Source: Pedobacter ghigonis (GTDB lineage Bacteria; Bacteroidota; Bacteroidia; Sphingobacteriales; Sphingobacteriaceae). From it: 64,000 nt of DNA. The notes under the pieces were generated by a model, which was not told where the DNA came from, ran no database searches, and worked only from the letters and a program-made list of their open reading frames with translations. Position 1 is the first letter of the stretch; the number at the start of each line of letters is the position of its first letter. Positions 24,353 through 31,423 of this stretch are shown here, piece after piece. The position numbers and the translations under genes were made by a program. The stretch lies in NCBI RefSeq assembly GCF_903166585.1, contig NZ_CAESCM010000014.1, positions 1 to 64,000 on the forward strand, read 5' to 3'.

Positions 24353-24790
24353 AGCCACGGATGCACGGAATACATGGATATTAATTGGTTTACTTAGCGT
24401 TCTCAGTGCCTTCTTCTCTGTGTGCTTTGTGGTTAAATAGCCACGGATGCACGGAATACACGGAAATTATTCCTTTTTTACTTAGCGTTCTCAGTGCCTT
24501 CTTCTCTGTGTGCTTTGTGGTTAAATAGCCACGGATGCACGGAATACACGGAAATTATTCCTTTTTTACTTAGCGACCTCAGTGCCTTCTTCTCTGTGTG
24601 CGTTGTGGTTAAACAGCCACGGATGCACGGAATACACGTAAATTATTCCTTTTTACTTAGCGTCCTCTGCGATTCTCTCTGCGCACTTTGCGGTTAAAAC
24701 AGCCACGGATGCACGTAATACACGGATATTATTCCTTATATTTTACTTAGCGTTCTCTACGATTCTATCTACGTACTTTGCGGTTAAAAT
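24353..24790. repeat. Tandem array of five family A repeats, 86-88 base period
   Basis: Units start at about 24353, 24439, 24527, 24615 and 24701. Each has the core AGCCACGGATGCACGGAATA, an ATTATTCCTTTTTTACTTAG segment and a TTCTCTGTGTGCTTTGTGGTT tail. The units are contiguous, with no unique spacers. Open frames crossing the array are repeat artefacts. Confidence 0.85.
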
Positions 24791-24803
24791 AACTCCCCGC
24801 ATC

Positions 24804-25307
24804 CTAAACATTCCCTACAACCTCCTCAATTTTCCCTAAAATATATTCCACTGCTTTTTCGCGGATTTCATTTCGCTCATCATCGGTTCCATCGGCTTTA
24901 ATTACCGTTTCGAATTGATGAAATGCTTTATACCAGATAGCAACATAGATTTGGCCAACCTCTCTTTCAATAATGTAATCGGTTGTGGGTAGGGAGGCCA
25001 CACCGGTAACAGCAACCGCAATAGTAGTGTCGGGGTAGATTTCTCTTAAACCTGCGCACATCGCAAAAGTTGTTTCTTTAGATTCGGCCGTATGATCTGC
25101 TATAATTTGTTCATCAACGCCCAGCACTTTCGTTTTAACCGTAGCATCGTAAGTTACAATACTGCCTTTTAATATAGCTGAGGCGCCAGAAACCGAAGCA
25201 ATGGTGCTTGATAATAAGCCTGCGGTAATGCTTTCGGCACAAATTAGGGTTAGCCCTTTATCTCTTAAAAAGTTATTGAAATTGGCGATGCGTGTTTGGG
25301 AGATCAT
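24804..25307 (-). CDS. CinA C-terminal family protein (nicotinamide-nucleotide amidohydrolase)
   Basis: The 167-residue product corresponds to the stand-alone CinA C-terminal domain (PncC type), which deamidates nicotinamide mononucleotide to nicotinate mononucleotide in pyridine nucleotide salvage. Seen are LICAESITAGLLSSTIASVSG, LKGSIVTYDATVKTKVLGV, AESKETTFAMCAGL and AVAVTGVAS. The frame extends 16 codons upstream to 25355, but those codons lie in a family E intergenic repeat, so ATG 25307 is chosen. It is cytosolic and monocistronic, between a tandem repeat array and an intergenic repeat. Confidence 0.85.
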   Translation of the reverse strand: MISQTRIANFNNFLRDKGLTLICAESITAGLLSSTIASVSGASAILKGSIVTYDATVKTKVLGVDEQIIADHTAESKETTFAMCAGLREIYPDTTIAVAVTGVASLPTTDYIIEREVGQIYVAIWYKAFHQFETVIKADGTDDERNEIREKAVEYILGKIEEVVGNV

Positions 25308-25608
25308 AATATTTGATTTTTGGTTAAGATATTGATTATTTGGTTCATTTGTCATTGGTTCATTAGTGCTAAGCCATCGTTTAAGCCATTCCTAACGTCA
25401 CCCTGAGCAGAGTCGAAGGGTACTTATTGTAAACCTAATCAAAAGAACAACTCTGCAGATGCTGAACACGAAGTAGCGATTAAGCTGATAAAAACACTAA
25501 AAAATGCCATTAAGCACAAGAAGGTGCTCAACGTCAAACGCTGAACACCCTCTTGATTTTTGATTATTGGTACTTGGTTATTGAATATTGGTTATTCATT
25601 CCCCATCA
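25308..25608. other. Intergenic stretch with family E repeat and a long imperfect hairpin
   Basis: Family E sequence lies at about 25340-25375 and a CACCCTGAGCAGAGTCGAAGG motif near 25399. At 25517-25555 a 17-base imperfect inverted repeat (14 pairs, loop TCAAA) could form. It lies about 55 bases past the end of the minus-strand amine oxidase gene, with TTTTTT about 17 bases further on, so it may be its terminator. No gene is seen. Confidence 0.45.
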
Positions 25609-27372
25609 TTACCAACCTAAATAATAATCCTTATCTAACCAAACCGGGCGTTTGAGACCGAAATAATCCTGCAGCATCAGTTCGGCCACGCAGAAAGCGC
25701 CCTCAACCCAGCCTTGCTGATCAGAATAAGCCTCACCAATAATGTGGATCTGCTCGTCTACTACAGGTTTTCGCATGTAAGGCATCACCTTGTCAACCGA
25801 GTAACCCGCTTTCCAGGCGTGGTAGCCTGCACCAAAAGGTTCGTCGGTCCAATCCCTGAAATAGGTTACATAAGGTTCGGGGATGGTTACCTGCGCACCG
25901 TGCAGTTCGCGCAACTGGTTCATCAACTCATCTACCATCAGTTTAGTGGCCTGCACGCTGTCTAATTCGTGTAGTTCCTTTAGCGAAGCCGATTGGGCTG
26001 GCTTTACTTCGAAAAGCAATTTATCATCGCTAAGTGCTTTCCAGAAAGTTTCGGTTTCCATATCGCCGTAGCTACCCAGCAACATGGAGTTATTGGTTTG
26101 CGGATCGGTTCCGAAATAATAGCATTGGCGCATCGGTAAATCGGTAATCGAGTGACCTGAGTCGATACCCAGTTCTTTCCACCATGGGTAAGTAAAGCCC
26201 ATTAATATTTTAAATGCCGGTTCCATAATTACCGAACGGATATTGTTGTTCAGTACTGCGTTTTCGTTAATATCGAAGAAGAAATTATCCTGATCTAAAA
26301 GCTCAAGCGATTTCCGTGGCATAGCGAGCACAAGGGTGTTGGCGTACACTTTCCATTTGGTATTGGTTTCGATGTTTAAAAAAGTAAGCTCGTATTTATG
26401 CGTATGGATAAACGGATGCGTTTTGGTAAAAGTAAGCAGCTTGTTTTTCGCCCATATACAAGCACCGGCATGGTCGGTATAGGCATTGGCTACCGCATAG
26501 GCGATACTATCGTAACCCTCTTCGATGGTTTTGTAAATGGTACCGGCGGAGAAATCGCCCACCATGTACGGAAAAGCTTCGGCCGAATTCCAGTTAATCG
26601 TATTCGAATAATAACCGCCGGCATTGGCTAAAAATTCGTAACCCTCCTGCGAAACCTGGTCTTTAATCAGATTCCAGAAACCCAGGTCGTTTACCAAACG
26701 TTTATCGTAAGGCGAGTTAGGGAAATTGTACACCAGTTTAGGCTTGATATCGTCCCAATCGCGACTCGTTAGCTCAAAAGAATAATCATAAATACCAGTA
26801 CCTTTAATAATCTTGTCGCCATAGGTTTTGGCCACCCATGGATCGGCCATCAGAACATCGTAAATAATTTTATTGAACAGCTGATCAGAACTGAAACCCA
26901 AATCATCATCATTGAGGTAGTAGCGGGTAGATAGTTTTTCGCCATAGCGTTGTGCCACATTCCAGGCATCCTGTTTAAAATGTTGCTTACGCAGGTAGAA
27001 TAACAATTCAGCAGGATTGCCCATCGGAAAGGGAACGGGTGTCATTTTATCTTTAAGTACTGGCGTACGTTTGGCCGGATCTTTTTCGCTAAGCGGATAA
27101 CCCTCAATTAAAGTGGTTACGATTTGCTGCGAAGTGAGGTAACGCATGCCGCCAAGTTCGCCCCAGAAATTCATTCCCGGCATAATTACCGATTCCAGTC
27201 TGCCGCCAAGTTTATCGTTCATGTCAAAAATCTGCACCTGGCTGGCATTGTATTTTTGATCGGTTACCAGGCGGTAAGCAGTGTACAATCCAGAGGTTCC
27301 GGCACCAATAATGGCGACTTCAGTTTTTAAATCGGGTTGCATACCCGTGTTTAAAGGTGTGTTTTTGTTCAT
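25609..27372 (-). CDS. FAD-dependent amine oxidase (flavin monoamine/L-amino-acid oxidase-like)
   Basis: The 587-residue protein opens with an FAD Rossmann motif (EVAIIGAGTSGLYTAYRL) followed by DKLGGRLES, the GG doublet of the amine oxidase family. It ends with a second FAD-contact segment (HIIGEAYSDQQGWVEGAF). Internal motifs GELGGMRYL, LVLAMPRKSLELLD and DEPFGAGYHAWKAG agree with the monoamine oxidase/tryptophan 2-monooxygenase branch. It would oxidise an amine or amino acid and make H2O2 and ammonia. No signal peptide is seen. It lies 13 bases downstream of a second flavin oxidase gene, so the pair is an operon and may act on one substrate in sequence. Confidence 0.85.
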   Translation of the reverse strand: MNKNTPLNTGMQPDLKTEVAIIGAGTSGLYTAYRLVTDQKYNASQVQIFDMNDKLGGRLESVIMPGMNFWGELGGMRYLTSQQIVTTLIEGYPLSEKDPAKRTPVLKDKMTPVPFPMGNPAELLFYLRKQHFKQDAWNVAQRYGEKLSTRYYLNDDDLGFSSDQLFNKIIYDVLMADPWVAKTYGDKIIKGTGIYDYSFELTSRDWDDIKPKLVYNFPNSPYDKRLVNDLGFWNLIKDQVSQEGYEFLANAGGYYSNTINWNSAEAFPYMVGDFSAGTIYKTIEEGYDSIAYAVANAYTDHAGACIWAKNKLLTFTKTHPFIHTHKYELTFLNIETNTKWKVYANTLVLAMPRKSLELLDQDNFFFDINENAVLNNNIRSVIMEPAFKILMGFTYPWWKELGIDSGHSITDLPMRQCYYFGTDPQTNNSMLLGSYGDMETETFWKALSDDKLLFEVKPAQSASLKELHELDSVQATKLMVDELMNQLRELHGAQVTIPEPYVTYFRDWTDEPFGAGYHAWKAGYSVDKVMPYMRKPVVDEQIHIIGEAYSDQQGWVEGAFCVAELMLQDYFGLKRPVWLDKDYYLGW

Positions 27373-27385
27373 AATGAGGTAGTTT

Positions 27386-28573
27386 TTAGAGTGCTTTAAA
27401 GAATTTTTGTCCCAGTTGGAAAGGAGTAATATCGAAATCGGTGTGTCCGTCCAGTACCAGATCAGACATAATTTTGCCTAAGAAAGGGGTGAATTTTGCT
27501 GCCCAGCCTGTGGCGTATAACACAATATTTTTATGATTGGGCACATAGCTCGGTGCAAAATCAATTAACAGTTCTTTGTTAGGGATAGTACTCAGCGCGA
27601 TTAAGCAGGTCGAAGTATATTCGGGCTCAGCGCTTAAGCCTGTCATGTGATCATTTACCCATTCGGCCGTATAGCCGAGTTCTTGCTGATTTGGAATTAA
27701 AGTCCTTTCATTTGGTTCATCTAAAGGGGTAATTACGAAATCGGGTGCTACGCGAATATATTCCGGGTGATCCCAGTCTACCGAAGGGAAGCCATAAAAC
27801 TGGTTGCCGTTTTGGCCATCTGCATTTTGAAACACAAACCAGGTGGGGTATTGTATGGTAGGATCTGTTTTTTTAAAGTAAGCCGACGACATGTTCCAAT
27901 ACGTAGCTTCGATTTTAAAATCGAGCAGGTTAATTACGCTGTTGATATAGGGGCCGGGAATAATAGATAGCTTTTCGGTAATGTAAATGCCATTTGGTGT
28001 TTCAATTTCGAAAAGTTTCCCCATCTGATTGATTTTGAGCACAGGAGAGTTCTCTTTCAGTTCGACTGTTTCCTGTTTCTGGCACAAACCTAACAGCGTT
28101 TCGATAGTAGCTTTAAAATTAATACTGGCACCATCGGGTTGAAAAAGTCCTGTATAAGTTTCGGGCAGGTTTTTGAAGTGGTATTTTTCTTCAATTTCTT
28201 TTGCTGTTAAAGTGGTGTAAGGAACGTTTAAAGCTTTCAGTGCTGCTTCGGCCTCGGCAATATTACCTTCGGTTGAGTGTACTGCCGGATCGCCAAACCA
28301 TAAGGTGCCCACCTTATCCAGCAAGGAGGTGCCCGTTTCTCTTTCCAGCTCATCCCAATAGGGTTTTGCACTTAAAGCCATTTGTACCATGTACTCGTCA
28401 GGGTAGGGAATGCGGAACTGGCGCGATACGCCTGCCGAGCTTCCGAGTTGGTTAACAAAAGTAAACTGCTCGAGTACAAGGGTTTTAGCCTTTCGTTTAC
28501 CCAGGTGATAGGCGGTAGCCAGGCCGATAGCCCCACCACCGATAACAATTACGTCGTAATTTTCTGTAGTCAT
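27386..28573 (-). CDS. FAD-dependent oxidase of the sarcosine oxidase/N-methyltryptophan oxidase (DAO) family
   Basis: The 395-residue product begins YDVIVIGGGAIGLATAYHLG, continues with a RQFRIPYPDEYMVQMAL segment like SolA/MSOX, and has a C-terminal YATGWAAKFTPFLGKIMSD. Cys323 in STCLIALSTIPNKELLID aligns with the cysteine that covalently holds FAD in monomeric sarcosine oxidases. It should demethylate or deaminate a secondary amino acid, giving H2O2. It is first of a two-gene minus-strand operon with the amine oxidase. The actual amine substrate is unknown. Confidence 0.85.
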   Translation of the reverse strand: MTTENYDVIVIGGGAIGLATAYHLGKRKAKTLVLEQFTFVNQLGSSAGVSRQFRIPYPDEYMVQMALSAKPYWDELERETGTSLLDKVGTLWFGDPAVHSTEGNIAEAEAALKALNVPYTTLTAKEIEEKYHFKNLPETYTGLFQPDGASINFKATIETLLGLCQKQETVELKENSPVLKINQMGKLFEIETPNGIYITEKLSIIPGPYINSVINLLDFKIEATYWNMSSAYFKKTDPTIQYPTWFVFQNADGQNGNQFYGFPSVDWDHPEYIRVAPDFVITPLDEPNERTLIPNQQELGYTAEWVNDHMTGLSAEPEYTSTCLIALSTIPNKELLIDFAPSYVPNHKNIVLYATGWAAKFTPFLGKIMSDLVLDGHTDFDITPFQLGQKFFKAL

Positions 28574-28930
28574 AAGTTGTATGTGTTATTCTTTTTTGGA
28601 ATAGATTCGAAAACAAATAAAATGGAGTAGCCTGGTACTCAATCCCGGTAATCTGATATAGATTGAGCTAATGGATAGTAGCCACTAAAAATTAAAATTG
28701 TATTCCTTATGCCCGTAAATTGGTTGCGGCAGGGGAGGAAAACCGAACAAGATTATGGTATCCGTTAGCATTGCTAACAGGAATTAAGGGTTGGGGACTG
28801 AATGGGGACATTTGGAGCTAATTTAGTTTATGGGGACCTAAAATAAATAAATCTGTAAGTGTTTGGTTATCTCAAAAATAAATAATAAACTACAAATTTT
28901 TTATACTCAATTGTAAGTAATTTGTTAGCT
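28574..28930. other. Intergenic region upstream of the amine oxidase operon, no gene seen
   Basis: AT-rich sequence with a short dyad around 28650-28690 (CTCAATC...GATTGAG). It should hold the minus-strand promoter for the oxidase pair, but I cannot place a convincing TAnnTTTG element. Confidence 0.4.
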
Positions 28931-29036
28931 GGTTCACTGGTTCATTCGTCATTTGTTCATTAGTGCTAACCCATAGTTTAATCCTGTCCAAACTCCAAAC
29001 TCAACACTCCCAACTCAACAAGGTTGTCATTCTGAG
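28931..29036. repeat. Family E direct repeat, left copy flanking the DUF1801-type gene
   Basis: About 106 bases beginning GGTTCACTGGTTCATTCGTC and ending GTCATTCTGAG. It is nearly identical to 29671-29777 on the other side of the gene, in the same orientation. Confidence 0.85.
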
Positions 29037-29231
29037 CCTGTCGAAGGGCATAGGCCATATTAAGTTAAGGTTACTTCTTCCGGAGTTGCTGAAACAAGTT
29101 CAGCAGGACGAATATGGAAAAGATGATACTTAATGCTAAATGTCCTTCATGACCATTTTTTTGGTCATTGGTTATTGTTCAATTGTTTATTTATTTGTAA
29201 TTTTCTTTATCCTCATCAAAATATTACCCTT

Positions 29232-29663
29232 ATGGCTGCTATTAAAACCACCCTGAACGATGCAAGTGTAACCGATTTTATCAACACCTTTGCCGAAACC
29301 GAACAAAGGCGAAAAGATGGTTTCGAACTGTTAAAAATAATGAAAGATTATACCGGTTATGAAGCCAAAATGTGGGGACCCAGTATGATTGGTTTTGGTA
29401 CTTATCATTACAAATCGGAGCGGAGCAAGCAAGAGGGCGACTGGCCGCTGGTAGGTTTTTCGCCACGCAAAACAGCCATTTCGCTATACGTTTACATGGG
29501 TACGCCCGTTAACGAAGCTTTGCTTAAAGAATTAGGTAAATTTAAAATGGGTAAAGGCTGTATTTACGTTAATAAGCTCGCCGATATCAATATCGAAGTG
29601 TTAAAGAAAATGATTAGCGAAACCATCATGCGGTTACAGGAAAAGTTTCCTGCTAAAGGTTAG
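29232..29663 (+). CDS. DUF1801-type (YdhG/CyaY-like fold) small protein
   Basis: From ATG 29232 the protein has 143 residues. It begins MAAIKTTLNDASVTDFINTF and contains MWGPSMIGFGTYHYKSE, WPLVGFSPRKTAISLYVYMG, KMGKGCIYVNKLADI and a C-terminal helix, the pattern of DUF1801 proteins. Their function is not established. The fold is related to YdhG and frataxin-like proteins. A 33-codon upstream extension to 29133 is hydrophobic junk from intergenic sequence, so the internal ATG is chosen. The gene sits alone between two near-identical direct repeats. Confidence 0.85.
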   Translation: MAAIKTTLNDASVTDFINTFAETEQRRKDGFELLKIMKDYTGYEAKMWGPSMIGFGTYHYKSERSKQEGDWPLVGFSPRKTAISLYVYMGTPVNEALLKELGKFKMGKGCIYVNKLADINIEVLKKMISETIMRLQEKFPAKG

Positions 29664-29670
29664 GTTTTTT

Positions 29671-29777
29671 GGTTCACTGGTTCATTCGTCATTTGTTCAT
29701 TGGGGCTAACCCATAGTTTAACCCTGTCCAAACTCCATACTCACCACTCCCAACTCAAACACGGCTGTCATTCTGAG
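29671..29777. repeat. Family E direct repeat, right copy flanking the DUF1801-type gene
   Basis: About 107 bases matching 28931-29036 with only a few changes (for example TTAGTGCTAA against TTGGGGCTAA). It starts 7 bases after the stop codon of the gene. Confidence 0.85.
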
Positions 29778-29826
29778 GGTTAATTTTTTTTCATAAAAAA
29801 CAATATTAGTGACATCCCCTTCGGAG

Positions 29827-29940
29827 TCGTCATTGTGAGGTACGAAGCAATCTTACTACTATGGTTGGGAAAAAGCATTGATTCAGTTTCAACTAGCGAT
29901 CGTTGTAAGATTGCTTCGTTGTGCCTCCTCACAATGACGA
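29827..29940. repeat. 114-base palindromic element with TCGTCATTGTGAGG arms
   Basis: Left arm TCGTCATTGTGAGG...ACGAAGCAATCTTAC is repeated inverted at the right (GTAAGATTGCTTCGT...CCTCACAATGACGA), around a unique centre of about 50 bases. A single related half lies at 53701-53755. A CTTCGGAGTCG element just before it (29773-29826) recurs at 34420-34470. The remaining sequence to 30183 holds no gene. Confidence 0.75.
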
Positions 29941-30183
29941 TTCTTCTACAGGATCTGTCAATAGTAGCATAGTTGAAGGGCGTAGCGCGAGCCCGCTTCA
30001 AAGTAGTGTTCTTACCTGTCTAAGGTGGTAAAAAAATACAACGAAACCTTATTTTTCACTAGCTTATCTGGTTAAGTATTTAGAAAAATCAACGCAGAAT
30101 ATCTACCTTAGTAAAAGCAATGGTAGCAACAAAATGGGGCTTCCCAATAAATAATGCCAGTTTTTACCGCAAAATAAGCTAAC

Positions 30184-31059
30184 ATGAAATCACTTTCAGA
30201 TGTTTCCCTTCAAAGCGCACCTCAAACTGCCTATAGCGGAAATGTAGCCATTAAAAAGGTACAGGATGGGGTCGGCCACGAACATCATGATCTGCTGGCC
30301 ATCGAAGAACCATTGGAAATCAGGCTTACAGGTAGCAAAGGGGGACAGCAGTTGTTAAGCAGTATTTCGGTAACCATGCGCACACCTGGTAATGATGAGG
30401 AACTGGCCAAAGGTTTCCTGTTTACCGAGGGAATTATAAACTGCGATGCCGAATTGCAAAAATCGGAAGTACTTGTATGTGGCGAAGGCCGTGAGAATAT
30501 CATAACACTGGAACTAAAATCTGGCGAAATTCCAGATTTATCGTCCAGCGAACGCAATTTTTATACTACCTCCAGTTGTGGCGTTTGCGGAAAATCTTCT
30601 ATTGCAGCCATTCGTACCCGGCAGTCTTTCTCAGCGGCAACCATTAACCAGGGCTGTATCGATGGTGAGATCCTTTTGCAGTTACCCGCTATCATGCAAA
30701 GTCAGCAAGATTTGTTTTCCGCAACAGGCGGATTGCATGCCTGCGGTCTTTTTAATACCCGGGGAGAACTACTCGATTTAAAAGAAGATGTAGGACGGCA
30801 CAATGCCCTCGATAAGTTGATTGGAAAGGCCTTTGCCGAAGGTTTATTGCCGCTTAGGGAGCATGTTTTATTGCTTAGCGGCCGGGCAAGCTTTGAACTG
30901 GTACAAAAGGCAGCCATGGCAGGCATCGCCACTATTGCGGCCATTGGCGCGCCATCCAGTCTGGCTGTTGAGCTGGCCATCGAATGCAATATTACCTTGA
31001 TCGGTTTCCTGCGGGGCAGAAATTTTAACATTTATACAGGCGCTGAGCGCATTAAATAA
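30184..31059 (+). CDS. fdhD: Formate dehydrogenase accessory sulfurtransferase FdhD
   Basis: The 291-residue protein is FdhD, which passes sulfur from a cysteine desulfurase to the molybdenum cofactor of formate dehydrogenase-type enzymes and is needed for their activity. The catalytic pair is Cys132-Gly-Val-Cys135 (TTSSCGVCGKSS). ATGGLHACGLF, LKEDVGRHNALDKLIG and LSGRASFELVQKAAMAGI are family signatures. It is the first gene of a three-gene operon ending in an FdhF/YdeP molybdoenzyme, its presumed client. The next start is 7 bases away. It is cytosolic. Confidence 0.95.
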   Translation: MKSLSDVSLQSAPQTAYSGNVAIKKVQDGVGHEHHDLLAIEEPLEIRLTGSKGGQQLLSSISVTMRTPGNDEELAKGFLFTEGIINCDAELQKSEVLVCGEGRENIITLELKSGEIPDLSSSERNFYTTSSCGVCGKSSIAAIRTRQSFSAATINQGCIDGEILLQLPAIMQSQQDLFSATGGLHACGLFNTRGELLDLKEDVGRHNALDKLIGKAFAEGLLPLREHVLLLSGRASFELVQKAAMAGIATIAAIGAPSSLAVELAIECNITLIGFLRGRNFNIYTGAERIK

Positions 31060-31066
31060 TACAGAC

Positions 31067-31423
31067 ATGAAAATACGAATTAAAGGCAATTTTATCAGAT
31101 ACAGGTTAACGCGCCCGGAAGTAGAAGGCCTTTCTGCAAATAACACTTTGTCTGAAACCGTAGATTTTGGCAACCGCAAGCTCATCTATAGCATCAGCTG
31201 TACGAATGATGATGCGCTTTCGGCTACTTTTATAGGTGATGAAATTAACCTCAGGTTTCCTGAAGCCTGGCTCGCCGAATGGAAATCGACAGATAAAGTT
31301 GGTTATAAAGACACATCAGGTGCACTCAGTATTATGCTGGAGAAAGATTTTACCTGTTTGGACAATGTTGAAGAAGACCAGCGCGATCATTATCCCCACC
31401 CACTTTTGAGTCCGAACAAATGA
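31067..31423 (+). CDS. Small unassigned protein between fdhD and the molybdoenzyme gene
   Basis: I do not recognise a characterised family. The 118-residue product starts MKIRIKGNFIRYRLTRPEVE and seems to form an all-beta domain (FGNRKLIYSISC, DEINLRFPEAWLAEW), then ends in an acidic, proline-containing tail (NVEEDQRDHYPHPLL). It begins 7 bases after fdhD, and its end overlaps the next gene by four bases (ATGA), so all three are coupled. The position suggests an accessory or maturation role for the molybdoenzyme, but this is context only. Confidence 0.7.
   Translation: MKIRIKGNFIRYRLTRPEVEGLSANNTLSETVDFGNRKLIYSISCTNDDALSATFIGDEINLRFPEAWLAEWKSTDKVGYKDTSGALSIMLEKDFTCLDNVEEDQRDHYPHPLLSPNK

Noticed and set aside
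24353-24790. Possible CRISPR array
   Set aside because: The period is regular, but the whole unit is repeated. There are no unique spacers of constant length and no cas genes nearby.
28640-28830. Possible riboswitch upstream of the amine oxidase operon
   Set aside because: I could not fit any known aptamer. Only a short dyad is visible.
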